A stretch of DNA of 64,000 nucleotides from Streptococcus suis (GTDB lineage: Bacteria > Bacillota > Bacilli > Lactobacillales > Streptococcaceae), in assembly GCF_019856455.1 (NCBI RefSeq), contig NZ_CP082205.1, positions 1,860,001 to 1,924,000 of the forward strand, given 5' to 3'. Below are positions 1 through 8,684 of the stretch, piece by piece; the first letter of the stretch is position 1; every line of letters starts with the position of its first letter. The position numbers and the translations under genes were made by a program. The notes beneath the pieces were generated by a model, which was not told the DNA's origin, searched no databases, and was given only the letters and a program-made list of their open reading frames with translations.

Positions 1-474
1 TTCCAGGGTAAACAATTCATTGTCCTGCGTCAACAACACACGCTCAGACGGGAGTTTATCCTGCTTTTTAATTTGCAAGTTGTCTACTTTATAGTGCTCC
101 GCTTGAATTTCACGAGCTGTTACATTTTTAAAATTTGTTTTTCCCTCTATTGATGAAACAAAGACCAGTTTTTGAATTTTTCCTGCTGGTTTTTTATGAC
201 CAAAGCGTCTTTGAACATAGGAAATCATTCGACTTTCTACAGGTCCTAAGACATGACCTGCATCATCTGTAGGTAAGGCAGCCACAACATGGGTCGTATC
301 AATATTTCCCTCTTGAATCTTGCCCTTGCCTTTAGCGAGGATGGTTTGTTGTTTTTCCTCGATAAACTGACTAACCTGTCTTTCTTGAAGTCCTGCAAAT
401 AACCATACAGCCAAACTTACCATTATGCCGAGCAAGGCGATGTTGATTCCCAACCAAAAACTAACTTTTTTCAT
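1..474 (-). CDS. pgdA: PgdA-like polysaccharide (peptidoglycan) deacetylase, N-terminal part, cut by window edge
   Basis: The visible 158 residues are the N-terminus of a longer protein that runs off the left edge. Residues 5-28 form one hydrophobic segment preceded by lysines, a signal anchor. The following extracellular region, including a stretch reading VTAREIQAEHYKVDNLQI and then LLTQDNELFTLE, resembles the domain that precedes the NodB catalytic domain in streptococcal PgdA, which removes acetyl groups from peptidoglycan N-acetylglucosamine and lowers lysozyme sensitivity. The catalytic domain itself is outside the window, so the assignment rests on recalled similarity of the N-terminal region. 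The ATG at 474-472 is preceded by a GGGAGG-type ribosome binding site. Confidence 0.6.
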   Translation of the reverse strand, partial: MKKVSFWLGINIALLGIMVSLAVWLFAGLQERQVSQFIEEKQQTILAKGKGKIQEGNIDTTHVVAALPTDDAGHVLGPVESRMISYVQRRFGHKKPAGKIQKLVFVSSIEGKTNFKNVTAREIQAEHYKVDNLQIKKQDKLPSERVLLTQDNELFTLE

Positions 475-568
475 CTCCAACCTCCCATTCAAAACATATA
501 TAAACTATGCTAAATCATTTAAAGGCTCTTGTCAAGACAGTTCTATAAAAACTCATAAAAAGATTAGG

Positions 569-678
569 TAATACTCTTCGAATAATCAAAATTATCCGTT
601 CTCAACTTGCCTTGATGAACTCCAGTTCTATCTTCGGCTTCGTTTCCTGGGCTACTTTTGATTTTCATTGAGTATAAA
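569..678. repeat. MITE-like intergenic repeat, copy 1
   Basis: About 110 bp, nearly identical to 12766-12874 and, inverted, to 34470-34567. The outer ends are imperfect inverted repeats (ATACTCTTCGAA.. against ATACTCAATGAA..), and the core contains AACTGGAGTTCATCAAGG and GGAAACGAAGCCGAAGATAG on the minus strand. It carries no ORF. Small size, inverted ends and intergenic placement suggest a non-autonomous element like those common in streptococci. Confidence 0.8.
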
Positions 679-737
679 TAATTGATTTGCTTCCTAATTC
701 CCTCCCTCCTGCCATTTTCTGATTTTTTTTGAAAAGA

Positions 738-777
738 AAAAGACTGCCTAATAGCAGCATGACACTCAGCAGTCTAA
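738..777 (-). terminator. Second rho-independent terminator behind the EcoRI-like operon
   Basis: On the minus strand AGACTGC pairs with GCAGTCT and is followed by TTTTTC. It backs up the hairpin at 811-829. Apart from these hairpins and the 569-678 repeat, nothing else is seen between 475 and 829. Confidence 0.6.
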
Positions 778-810
778 ATAACCTGAGTTCATACATCTTA
801 TATAACGATA

Positions 811-829
811 AAAACGGCAAAAAGCCGTT
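811..829 (-). terminator. Terminator of the EcoRI-like operon
   Basis: AAACGGC, five Ts, GCCGTTTTTAT on the minus strand, starting directly after the stop codon of the 430-residue gene. Confidence 0.7.
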
Positions 830-2116
830 TTATCTTATATTTTTAGATAGAATAGCTAGAATCGTATCCGTATCACCTGAATTATCAGTTTTCACTAAAC
901 CTGTTTCAACCTTACTAAATAGAGAATTAATGATGATTAGTCGCTCATCTTTGTCAATATCTATTCCAGAATAAATCAATGATTGATAAAATCTAGTCAT
1001 AGCTGCTTTTTGCTTGTATTCAGTAGCTAAATGATGGTTTGACATTACTATCTTTATTAATATCCTAATTATATAAATAAAGAAGGATATAACTGTTATC
1101 AGAATAAAGGATTCTGATATGAATGGAATAGCTTTGGTGATATTCTTCGAATAATCGTAAACTACAAGCACTAATATTGCGGAGGATAGAATCAAGAGGA
1201 TGGCAGCAACAATTAAGACTATTGTCCAGTTTCGAGCTCGTTTTTGATGTTCTACCGCTCGGTCATTCCAAAGCTGTTCAGGAGCCTCAAGAGACAGCTT
1301 GGCATTATAAGTTTCCTCTAGCTCTTGTAGTCTATTCTGCTTTTCTTCTTGCCAATTATCAATAGAATCTTGAAATTCTTTAAGTTCATCAACTTTATCA
1401 TCAAACAGTTGTTGAATCTCGTCGTTCTTAGTCTGCGTAAAAGCTGTAATTTCTCTATATTGTTCATCCGAATCTGCTGAGAGTTCCTCTAATTTTCTAG
1501 TTATCGGAACTACTATATTGTTTTCAAAATCCGAAACATTTTCTCTGATATTTGAAAAGTTTTTTCGAAGCAAATACAAAGCTGGATAAAATTGATACTG
1601 GGAGGAGTTAGAAAAGTAGCTACCAACAAGATGTGGATTTTTAGATAATCGTATGAAACATTTTACCGCTTCTTCAACAGAAGTGTCAGTTTGTTGAACA
1701 TAAAATGATACAAAACTTTTTATCTTACGGATTTCATCATCTCTATCAATCGGCGAAGAAATTGCTAAAATATAAGTTAAATTGCCTTGCTCTCTAGATT
1801 CTCGGCTAGTAGATAGGTTGTAGTAAAGATAATTGTTAACATTGTCTAAGTTAAACTCTTCAAGCTCGGTAAAATATTGCCGAATAGCCACGATTTTATT
1901 ACTTAAACTTTGCCAATTTGAATAGAAATTATTAGGTACTTCATCCGAAATTGATTTCCAATAATCTAAATTACTTTTTACAACTTTTTCGATCTCGTCA
2001 AAAGTAAAAAGCTTCTCGCGTTCATTAAACGTTATAACGAAATCATCTGAAATAGCAAATCTGAAAAGAATTTTATCACCCAAACAGTTCACTATTTGTT
2101 TTTTTGTTAAACTCAT
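830..2116 (-). CDS. Membrane protein with coiled-coil region (DUF6161-like), third gene of the EcoRI-like operon
   Basis: About 428 residues. The N-terminal half is soluble. A charged, probably coiled-coil stretch (about 220-285) leads into two strong transmembrane segments near 305-330 and 345-370. The C-terminal tail has a LATEYKQKAAMTRFYQSLI region that I recall from DUF6161 proteins. I see no enzymatic motif and the function is unknown. It begins a few bases after the methyltransferase stop, so it is almost certainly co-transcribed with the restriction-modification genes. I prefer ATG 2116, with AGGG 5 bases upstream, over GTG 2122. A role as a second defence layer, for example a membrane effector, is only an inference from the operon. 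Confidence 0.75.
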   Translation of the reverse strand: MSLTKKQIVNCLGDKILFRFAISDDFVITFNEREKLFTFDEIEKVVKSNLDYWKSISDEVPNNFYSNWQSLSNKIVAIRQYFTELEEFNLDNVNNYLYYNLSTSRESREQGNLTYILAISSPIDRDDEIRKIKSFVSFYVQQTDTSVEEAVKCFIRLSKNPHLVGSYFSNSSQYQFYPALYLLRKNFSNIRENVSDFENNIVVPITRKLEELSADSDEQYREITAFTQTKNDEIQQLFDDKVDELKEFQDSIDNWQEEKQNRLQELEETYNAKLSLEAPEQLWNDRAVEHQKRARNWTIVLIVAAILLILSSAILVLVVYDYSKNITKAIPFISESFILITVISFFIYIIRILIKIVMSNHHLATEYKQKAAMTRFYQSLIYSGIDIDKDERLIIINSLFSKVETGLVKTDNSGDTDTILAILSKNIR

Positions 2117-2130
2117 ATACACCCTATAAC

Positions 2131-3114
2131 TTAAATATATTTAGGTTTCTTATTTTTTATTAGTATTCTAAAATAAGTGCTCTTTCCGTTAATTGATAAG
2201 TCCTTGCCATCAAGACCTTTTCGGAATCCAACAATTTCAAACTGACTAGGGTTAAATTTATGAAGAAAAGTTATCGGAACCCCCATAACACCTTGATAAT
2301 CGTAAGGAATATCTACTGTCTTATTAACATTAATACCATCGTAATTATCATAGATAGGATACTGTTCCTCATTATTGTGATATGTCTTTGTTAAAACAAT
2401 ATCCTTGTGTCGTTGGAAATTATCTAAGTTGGTGAGCCATAAACAATTATTAGGAGAAATAATCTTCTCGCCTCGTTCATTTATTTTTGTTTCTGTCCCA
2501 TAAAGCTCATAATGGTCTGGAACAATAAATCCAGAAATACCTCTTCCCATATTAATGCCCATCCAAACTTTATTTTCTCCTATTAATCGAAATGTTTCTT
2601 TGTAGGTGATTGCATTAATATTTCCTATTATTAAAAACTGTTTATTGTGGTACATAATTTGGGCAAGAAATTCTCTAAAAAGGGAAAATGGCGGATTTGT
2701 TACGACAATATCAGCCTTTTTCAATAATTTTATACTTTCACCACTGCGAAAGTCCCCATCACCATTGAAAAAAGTTACATCATTTAAACTAGGAATAACT
2801 GGCTCAGATTCCTTTCCTGTATATTCATAGTAAAAACCACTAGATATTTCAGAATCTATATTAAATAAATCAAGTGATTGCTCTTTATAGCAAGAGGCGA
2901 TTAATTTTTTTAGTCCTAACTTTTTGAAATTTATCGCAAAATAATGATAGAAGTAACTTATAGTGGGGTCATCACAATTACAGAAAACAACTTTACCATT
3001 AAAATGAGGTTGATAATGTTGAAGCTCTCTTTCAATATCTTCAAGCTGAGTATAAAATTCATCATTTTTATTTTTTTTTGCTTTCCTCAAAAAATCATTT
3101 TCATTCTTTCTCAT
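2131..3114 (-). CDS. EcoRI-family adenine-specific DNA methyltransferase
   Basis: The 327 residues match recalled M.EcoRI along almost the whole length. Shared blocks are the start (KAKKNKNDEFYTQ), VVFCNCDDP, LGLKKLIASCY, the catalytic NPPF motif in VTNPPFSLFRE, MGRGISGF, ISPNNCLWLTNLD and GVMGVPITFLHKF. The family methylates adenine N6 within GAATTC and so protects the host from the partner nuclease. Its start overlaps the end of the endonuclease gene by 14 bases, the same R-then-M order as in the EcoRI plasmid system. Codon use is AT-rich. The window contains several GAATTC sites (for example 10571, 20670, 43294, 44100, 47110, 47155), so an active partner nuclease would require this enzyme. 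Confidence 0.95.
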   Translation of the reverse strand: MRKNENDFLRKAKKNKNDEFYTQLEDIERELQHYQPHFNGKVVFCNCDDPTISYFYHYFAINFKKLGLKKLIASCYKEQSLDLFNIDSEISSGFYYEYTGKESEPVIPSLNDVTFFNGDGDFRSGESIKLLKKADIVVTNPPFSLFREFLAQIMYHNKQFLIIGNINAITYKETFRLIGENKVWMGINMGRGISGFIVPDHYELYGTETKINERGEKIISPNNCLWLTNLDNFQRHKDIVLTKTYHNNEEQYPIYDNYDGINVNKTVDIPYDYQGVMGVPITFLHKFNPSQFEIVGFRKGLDGKDLSINGKSTYFRILIKNKKPKYI

Positions 3115-3955
3115 TTTTTTCCTCTTCGATTGTTAATTGGTTAAAAAGATCGCTTCCTAAAATATTGAGAGAAGTTTGAGCAACATCCAGCATAATTTCT
3201 AACATAGCCTGCGATTCCCAATGGCTACCATTTCCAGTTGTATACATTGAGGCTGCTTGTAACATGATCGATCTATTCTCACACTTTACAAACTTATTTC
3301 GACATAAATTTGTATTGAAAGGTAAGCCATAATTAGCAGCAGTCAATCTATCTAATCGGTTGAGTATTCCTGAATTATATTCAAGAGTGACAACTCTTCC
3401 ATCTGGACGCTCAACAGAAATGGTTTCAGTTAAGAAATTAGAACCTTCCAAAAATATGACGTAAGGAAAATGAATTTCAGAAAGCATAAAATTAGCTAAC
3501 TCAGCAATATTCTTATGAGAGCGTTCAATAGCATTACCGGCAGCCATAAGATCTTGGTCATTATTCTTCCCCACCAATTTACCTGCTCTGATATTCTCAA
3601 TATCTTTACCCTGATGTTTAGCTTCTGTAACTAAAATAACTCGCCAATTTCCGTAATCATCCCTTACTTCAATAATGCCACCATCGGGTATAATATTAGC
3701 ATTATGATTGAACAAAGTCTGGCCGAGTTCACTATCTATCTTTCTCAGAGAATCATTGATTTCCTTTTTACTGATTGATTTTCTAAAACGAAATTTAAGT
3801 TTTGGATACTTCTGTTCTAACTCGTATTTTACTAAATGAGAAATAGTGCCTACAGCACTATCGTGCGTTCTTGCTTCGTCGCCGAATATACCAACAACAC
3901 CTTTTGATGCTTTGTGTTGATTCGTTAAGCGACTAGATTGATTCTTTTTTGCCAT
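3101..3955 (-). CDS. EcoRI-family type II restriction endonuclease
   Basis: The 284 residues align with recalled R.EcoRI from the start (SSRLTNQHKASKGVVGIFGD) to the end. The PD...ExK catalytic residues fall at Asp91, Glu111 and Lys113, the same numbers as in EcoRI. Recognition elements are also conserved: the MAAGNAIERSHKN loop and the two arginines of NRLDRLTAANYG. Cleavage of GAATTC is therefore a firm prediction. The gene is intact, starts at ATG 3955 after AAGGGA, and is first in a three-gene operon. No separate controller (C) protein gene is visible upstream. An EcoRI-type system in a streptococcal chromosome, next to a recombinase remnant, suggests horizontal acquisition. Confidence 0.96.
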   Translation of the reverse strand: MAKKNQSSRLTNQHKASKGVVGIFGDEARTHDSAVGTISHLVKYELEQKYPKLKFRFRKSISKKEINDSLRKIDSELGQTLFNHNANIIPDGGIIEVRDDYGNWRVILVTEAKHQGKDIENIRAGKLVGKNNDQDLMAAGNAIERSHKNIAELANFMLSEIHFPYVIFLEGSNFLTETISVERPDGRVVTLEYNSGILNRLDRLTAANYGLPFNTNLCRNKFVKCENRSIMLQAASMYTTGNGSHWESQAMLEIMLDVAQTSLNILGSDLFNQLTIEEEKNEKE

Positions 3956-4593
3956 GAAATATTCCCTTAATTAAATTTTATGAGCAGTATTACTTACTTA
4001 ATTATACCACATTACAAATATCATCAAGATAATTGCCTCACTTAAAATCCTTCACACTATAGAACTCTGCAATAACCCTAGACCCAGTTAGATGTTAGCT
4101 AAACGATGAAAAACTCACCATCCGCTAAATCTCCAAAATATAAATCAAAGCTTAGGCAATATCTGTTTAGGAAAAAGCACAATACTCTAAAGTTTTTCTT
4201 TCATCAGAATAGACGAATAATATTGAGGCTAGGCTATCATTCTGAAGCCCGGATAATTCCCGCTTCTAACAATCGTTTCATGTCCACCACCAGAAATCAA
4301 ACGTATTCTTTTAACCTTGAAATGCTATTTCCTTCAACGTCATACATTAGTAAAAACCAGAAAGGAGCGCGAGAAACAAGGTATTGAAGAGTTCAGAAAA
4401 TGTGCGAAGAATAGATAGTCGGGGAAAGTAGTATTCTAATCGGTCTTCGAATCGTGTAGATGTAGAAAAATTCTTTCAATCCCGTAAAATGAGACTTTTA
4501 AGCCTAATCTATCACATGAAATACTGCAAAACTTAGACTAGATTTGTCGGTTCAAATCATACCTAGTGTTACTTTAATCCTTTTTCTACCTGA
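3956..4593. other. Gene-poor stretch upstream of the EcoRI-like operon, with decayed coding sequence
   Basis: No intact gene is recognisable. A 93-codon open stretch (4106-4387, +) has no family I know. In another plus frame, around 4340-4410, a charged peptide containing KTRKEREKQGIEEF ends at a stop. This looks like the debris of a larger gene continuous with the recombinase remnant that follows. Confidence 0.4.
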
Positions 4594-4827
4594 ACAGAAA
4601 AACTCGCCAAACAACAAGAAGATAGCTTGAATATCTCCAAGTTTATGACGAGAATTTCAAAATATACACAAGTTTTAGAATTAACCGTCGAAATGGTAAA
4701 TGAACTGATTAATAAGATTGTGATTCACAAGCCAACTAGCACGAAACGCAATCGAATTATCCTGATAGACATTTATTACAATTTCATCGGAAAACTAAAT
4801 AACGAAAAAGCGAGTCAGGCGGACTGA
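4594..4827 (+). pseudogene. Remnant of a large serine recombinase (DUF4368 C-terminus)
   Basis: An open stretch beginning right after an in-frame stop encodes about 77 residues with EKLAKQQEDSLNISKF, then TVEMVNELINKIVIH and IDIYYNFIGKL. This is the typical C-terminal DUF4368 end of large serine recombinases from Tn- and ICE-type elements. The catalytic N-terminal resolvase domain and the central recombinase domain are missing, and there is no good start codon or ribosome site. It is a vestige of a mobile element that may once have carried the neighbouring restriction-modification genes. Confidence 0.75.
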
Positions 4828-4833
4828 CTCGCT
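4808..4833 (-). terminator. Terminator downstream of gloA
   Basis: On the minus strand GCGAGTCA, a 7-base loop, TGACTCGC, then TTTTT: a perfect 8-bp stem. It overlaps the end of the recombinase remnant. Confidence 0.75.
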
Positions 4834-4894
4834 ACTATTACACCTTAATAATTAAACTGCTAGGTGTCAGATCGGCCAAGCAATCTTTTCTAAA

Positions 4895-5278
4895 TTAATC
4901 TGCACGAATGACTTCCACACGGTAGCCATCTGGATCTGTCACAAAATAATAACGACCTGGACTTCCTGGCAAGCCCTTGATGTCTGTCGTTGGATAGCCC
5001 AGCTCCTTATGTTTCGCATTATCCCCTTCTAAATCATCTGAAGAAAGAGCTAGATGCGAGAAGCCGTCGCCTACGATATAGGGACCATGCTCATAATTGT
5101 AGGTCAATTCAATCTCAAAGTCATCCTCTTCAAGTGCTAAGTAAACCAAGGTAAACTTGTGCTCTGGATAGTCCTTGCGACGGGTTTCCTTAAATCCAAA
5201 TGCTTCTTCATAAAATTTTTGAGATGCTTCTAAGTCCTCAACACGCAAACATGCATGTAGCATTTTTTTACTTGCCAT
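4895..5278 (-). CDS. gloA: Glyoxalase I / VOC family protein
   Basis: The 127 residues match lactoylglutathione lyase of the vicinal-oxygen-chelate fold: HACLRVEDLEASQKFYEEAFGF at the start, FEIELTYNYEH in the middle and FVTDPDGYRVEVI at the end. The family uses a metal held by His and Glu residues to convert the methylglyoxal-thiol adduct into a lactoyl thioester, a detoxification step linked to glycolysis. Length is normal. It is monocistronic, with an AGGAG-type site before ATG 5278 and its own terminator, and lies just downstream of gpmA on the same strand. Confidence 0.9.
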   Translation of the reverse strand: MASKKMLHACLRVEDLEASQKFYEEAFGFKETRRKDYPEHKFTLVYLALEEDDFEIELTYNYEHGPYIVGDGFSHLALSSDDLEGDNAKHKELGYPTTDIKGLPGSPGRYYFVTDPDGYRVEVIRAD

Positions 5279-5346
5279 AATAAATTCCTCCTACCATTTA
5301 ATACCACCAGTATACCATACTCTCTATGAAAAATCCGATATTCAAA

Positions 5347-5375
5347 ACTAAAAAAGCCTGAGCGAACTCAGGCCT
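5347..5375 (-). terminator. Terminator of gpmA
   Basis: GCCTGAG, a short loop, CTCAGGC followed by TTTTTT on the minus strand. Confidence 0.85.
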
Positions 5376-5383
5376 TAAATGAA

Positions 5384-6076
5384 TTATGCTTCCAAGTAGT
5401 ACTCTTTCACAATGTTCAAGTTTTCATCCAATTCGAATACAAGTGGTGGGAAGTTTGGAATTTCCACATCCATGATTTCATCATCAGACAATTGTTTGAT
5501 GTGTTTTACAAGGGCACGGATTGAGTTACCGTGTGCACCTACGAATACGTTTTTACCGTCTTTCAATGCTGGAGCAATTTTATCTTCCCAGAATGGAAGG
5601 GCACGCTCAAGCGTTACTTTCAAGTTTTCTGCATCTGGAATAACGGAATCATCAAGGTGTGCATAGCGACGGTCAGTGTGTGCTGAATGCTCATGATCTT
5701 TAGCCATTTCTGGTGGCAAAGTATCATAAGAACGACGCCAGATGTGAACTTGCTCATCACCAAATTCAGCAGCTGCTTCAGCTTTGTTCAAGCCAGTCAA
5801 ACCACCGTAGTGACGTTCGTTCAAACGCCATGATTTTTCAACTGGTACCCACAATTGATCTGCAGCTTCAAGAGCCAAGTTTGTAGTCTTGATAGCACGT
5901 TTCAATACAGATGTGAAAGCAAGGTCAAATTCGATACCTGCTTCTTTGATCAATTTACCTGCATCGATTGCTTGTTGTGTACCTTTTTCAGACAAATCAA
6001 CATCAGCCCAACCAGTGAAAAGGTTAGCTTTGTTCCATTCAGACTCACCATGGCGAGCAAAAACCAATTTTACCAT
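5384..6076 (-). CDS. gpmA: 2,3-bisphosphoglycerate-dependent phosphoglycerate mutase
   Basis: 230 residues, the usual size of the dimeric cofactor-dependent enzyme. The phosphohistidine motif [10 protein letters not shown] is at the N-terminus, [10 protein letters not shown] lies near residue 90, and the second catalytic histidine is in [14 protein letters not shown] near 180. It interconverts 3- and 2-phosphoglycerate in glycolysis. A strong AAAGGAG site precedes ATG 6076. The gene stands alone with its own terminator and its codon use looks highly optimised, as expected for an abundant glycolytic enzyme. Confidence 0.97.
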
Positions 6077-6244
6077 TTATGGATTCTCCTTTAAATTTTG
6101 AGGTTTCCCTCTTATACTTCTCTATTTTACACGAAAAGGTAAAAAAATGCCAGCCTTTCCACAATCTGTGTACGCTTTCATTACTCTTTCATGTAAATTC
6201 AGTCTCTAGACCTATCTTTCTTCTTAGAAAAAATACAAAATAAT

Positions 6245-6252
6245 GGTATAAT
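6245..6252 (+). promoter_or_regulatory. Extended -10 promoter of the thiolase-mvaS operon
   Basis: TGGTATAAT-type extended -10 (TATAAT at 6247-6252), about 50 bases before the thiolase start. The -35 box is weak. Confidence 0.6.
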
Positions 6253-6301
6253 AGTAAGGCTGAACACGACAGTTCAAAACGATACCACTATAGGAGTTAT
6301 C

Positions 6302-7486
6302 ATGAAAAAAGTAGCTATCGTGTCTGCCTATCGTTCTGCCATCGGCAGTTTCGGAGGTAGTCTGAAAGATATTGAAATCGCTGATTTAGGGGCGCAAGTC
6401 CTCGAAACAGCCTTAGCTAATAAAAACATCCCTGCAGACAGCGTTGATGAAGTTATCTTCGGAAATGTTCTTTCAGCAGGACAAGGACAAAATATTGCAC
6501 GTCAAATTGCTATTCGTGCAGGCATTCCTCAGACAGCCTCTGCCTATGCAGTCAATAAAGTCTGTGGTTCCGGTCTCAAATCAGTCCTCCTGGCTGCCCA
6601 GTCAATCATGCTAGGTGACAATGATGTAGTTGTGGCTGGGGGCATTGAAATCATGAGCCAGGCACCTTATCTATCCAAAACTAGCCGGTTTGGTAGTAAA
6701 TTTGGTCATATTACTCTAGAAGATTCTATGCTGACAGACGGTCTAACAGATGCCTTCAACGACTATCACATGGGTATTACTGCAGAAAATGTTGCTGAAC
6801 ACTATCAAGTCAGTCGCGCAGAACAAGATGCTTTTACATACAGTAGCCAAGAGAAGGCTGCGAAAGCTATTGCTGAGGGAAGATTTGTTGACGAAATTGT
6901 TCCTATTAGATTAAAAAATCGGAAAGGCGAAACTATTTTTGCCACAGATGAGTACCCTCGTCTGACGCCAATTGAAAAATTGGCAACACTTCGGCCATCT
7001 TTTAAAAAGGATGGAACCGTCACCGCAGCCAATGCTTCTGGCATCAACGACGGCTGTGCTGTCTTGGTACTCATGTCTGATGAAAAAGCCAGTGAGCTAA
7101 ATATCCAGCCACTCGCCTATATTGAGGCCTATGCAACAAGCGGTTTAGATCCTGCCTATATGGGGTTAGGTCCTATTACTGCTAGCCAAAAAGCGCTACA
7201 AAAACTGAATAAAACAGTCGAGGATATCGATCTATTCGAACTCAACGAGGCATTCGCAGCCCAATCAATTCCAGTTGTCAAACAACTCGGCATTGATCCT
7301 GCAAAAGTCAATGTCAATGGTGGTGCTATAGCCCTTGGACATCCAATCGGAGCTAGTGGTAGTCGAATCCTAGTCACTCTGATTCACGAATTAATCAAGC
7401 AAGAAAAAGAGCTTGGTCTTTGCTCACTTTGTATCGGAGGCGGTCAAGGCATCTCCCTAATCGTTTCCAATGCGCAAACAAGTTAA
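6302..7486 (+). CDS. Acetyl-CoA C-acetyltransferase (thiolase)
   Basis: 394 residues, a standard biosynthetic thiolase. The nucleophilic cysteine is in VNKVCGSGLKSV (about 88), the histidine in GGAIALGHPIGASGSR and the second cysteine in LCIGGGQG near the C-terminus. It condenses two acetyl-CoA to acetoacetyl-CoA, the first step of the mevalonate route to isoprenoids. ATG 6302 follows TAGGAG. The downstream mvaS gene starts 28 bases after the stop, so the two form an operon that makes HMG-CoA. mvaA further downstream has the same orientation but is now separated by repeats and an insertion sequence. Confidence 0.95.
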   Translation: MKKVAIVSAYRSAIGSFGGSLKDIEIADLGAQVLETALANKNIPADSVDEVIFGNVLSAGQGQNIARQIAIRAGIPQTASAYAVNKVCGSGLKSVLLAAQSIMLGDNDVVVAGGIEIMSQAPYLSKTSRFGSKFGHITLEDSMLTDGLTDAFNDYHMGITAENVAEHYQVSRAEQDAFTYSSQEKAAKAIAEGRFVDEIVPIRLKNRKGETIFATDEYPRLTPIEKLATLRPSFKKDGTVTAANASGINDGCAVLVLMSDEKASELNIQPLAYIEAYATSGLDPAYMGLGPITASQKALQKLNKTVEDIDLFELNEAFAAQSIPVVKQLGIDPAKVNVNGGAIALGHPIGASGSRILVTLIHELIKQEKELGLCSLCIGGGQGISLIVSNAQTS

Positions 7487-7514
7487 CCTATCATTTGTAC
7501 ACAAAGGATATATT

Positions 7515-8684
7515 ATGAACATCGGTATTGATAAAATCGGATTTGCGGCACCCGATTATGTTTTAGATTTGGCTGATTTAGCCCAAGCCCGCAATGTGGA
7601 CCCAAATAAATTTAAGATTGGTCTTCTTCAGTCTGAAATGGCTGTAGCTCCTGTCACTCAAGATATTATCAGTCTTGGGGCAAAGGTTGCCGAAGCCATT
7701 CTGACAGAAGAAGATAAACAAACCATTGACATGGTTATTGTCGGTACAGAATCTAGCGTAGATCAAAGTAAGGCTGCCGCCGTTACTATTCATGGATTAC
7801 TCGGTATTCAGCCCTTCGCTCGCTCCATCGAGATGAAGGAGGCTTGTTACGGTGCAACGGCTGGACTAAGTCTTGCCAAAAGCCATATCGCTCAATTCCC
7901 AGAATCAAAAGTCCTAGTCATTGCTAGTGATATTGCAAAATATGGAGTCGCTTCTGGCGGTGAACCTACCCAAGGTGCTGGGGCAGTTGCCATGTTGGTA
8001 ACCGCAAACCCACGAATTTTGGTCCTCAATAATGATAATGTCTGCCAGACACGTGACATCTACGACTTCTGGCGTCCCAACTACGACAAATATCCACGTG
8101 TTGATGGTAAATTTTCAACTGAACAGTACACCGATTGCTTGACGACAACTTTCGACTACTATCAACAAAAAACAGGCAAAACCCTCAACGATTTTGCTGC
8201 CATGTGCTTGCATATCCCTTTCTCCAAACAAGGCCTTAAAGGACTGCAAGCTATTGCTCAGGAGGAAGAAACTCTTAGTCGCTTGACAGAACGTTTCCAG
8301 GAAGCTATCGTCTATAATAAAGTCGTCGGCAACATCTACACTGGCTCTATCTTCCTCTCTCTTCTTTCCCTTTTGGAAAATAGCAGAGCGTTAGAGACAG
8401 GGGATCAAATCCTCTTTTATAGCTATGGTAGTGGCGCTGTCTGTGAAATTTTCAGCGGTCAACTCGTTGAAGGTTATCGCGACCACTTACAAGAAAATCG
8501 TTTAGAACAACTCAATCAGCGTACAAAACTCAGCGTTAAGGAATACGAACAAGTCTTCTTTGAAGAAATTACACTTGATGAAACTGGTTCATCCCTTGAC
8601 CTACCAGAAGACCAAAGTCCCTTTGCCCTTATCAAAGTGGATAATCACAAACGTATCTATCGTAAATATAGTCGAATGAATTAG
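7515..8684 (+). CDS. mvaS: Hydroxymethylglutaryl-CoA synthase
   Basis: 389 residues from ATG 7515, which has AAAGGA upstream; an upstream in-frame extension overlapping the thiolase gene is not credible. The start MNIGIDKIGFAAP and the catalytic-cysteine region EMKEACYGATAGL (about 110) are characteristic. It adds acetyl-CoA to acetoacetyl-CoA. Oddity: the last codons (Y-S-R-M-N-stop) lie inside an intergenic repeat whose other copy sits directly behind the ABC ATPase gene at 29 kb. The natural C-terminus has probably been replaced or reset by the repeat. Confidence 0.96.
   Translation: MNIGIDKIGFAAPDYVLDLADLAQARNVDPNKFKIGLLQSEMAVAPVTQDIISLGAKVAEAILTEEDKQTIDMVIVGTESSVDQSKAAAVTIHGLLGIQPFARSIEMKEACYGATAGLSLAKSHIAQFPESKVLVIASDIAKYGVASGGEPTQGAGAVAMLVTANPRILVLNNDNVCQTRDIYDFWRPNYDKYPRVDGKFSTEQYTDCLTTTFDYYQQKTGKTLNDFAAMCLHIPFSKQGLKGLQAIAQEEETLSRLTERFQEAIVYNKVVGNIYTGSIFLSLLSLLENSRALETGDQILFYSYGSGAVCEIFSGQLVEGYRDHLQENRLEQLNQRTKLSVKEYEQVFFEEITLDETGSSLDLPEDQSPFALIKVDNHKRIYRKYSRMN

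Noticed and set aside
4106..4387. 93-codon open frame on the plus strand
   Set aside because: No recognisable family and no ribosome site, in a stretch of decayed mobile-element DNA. Kept only as part of the gene-poor region.
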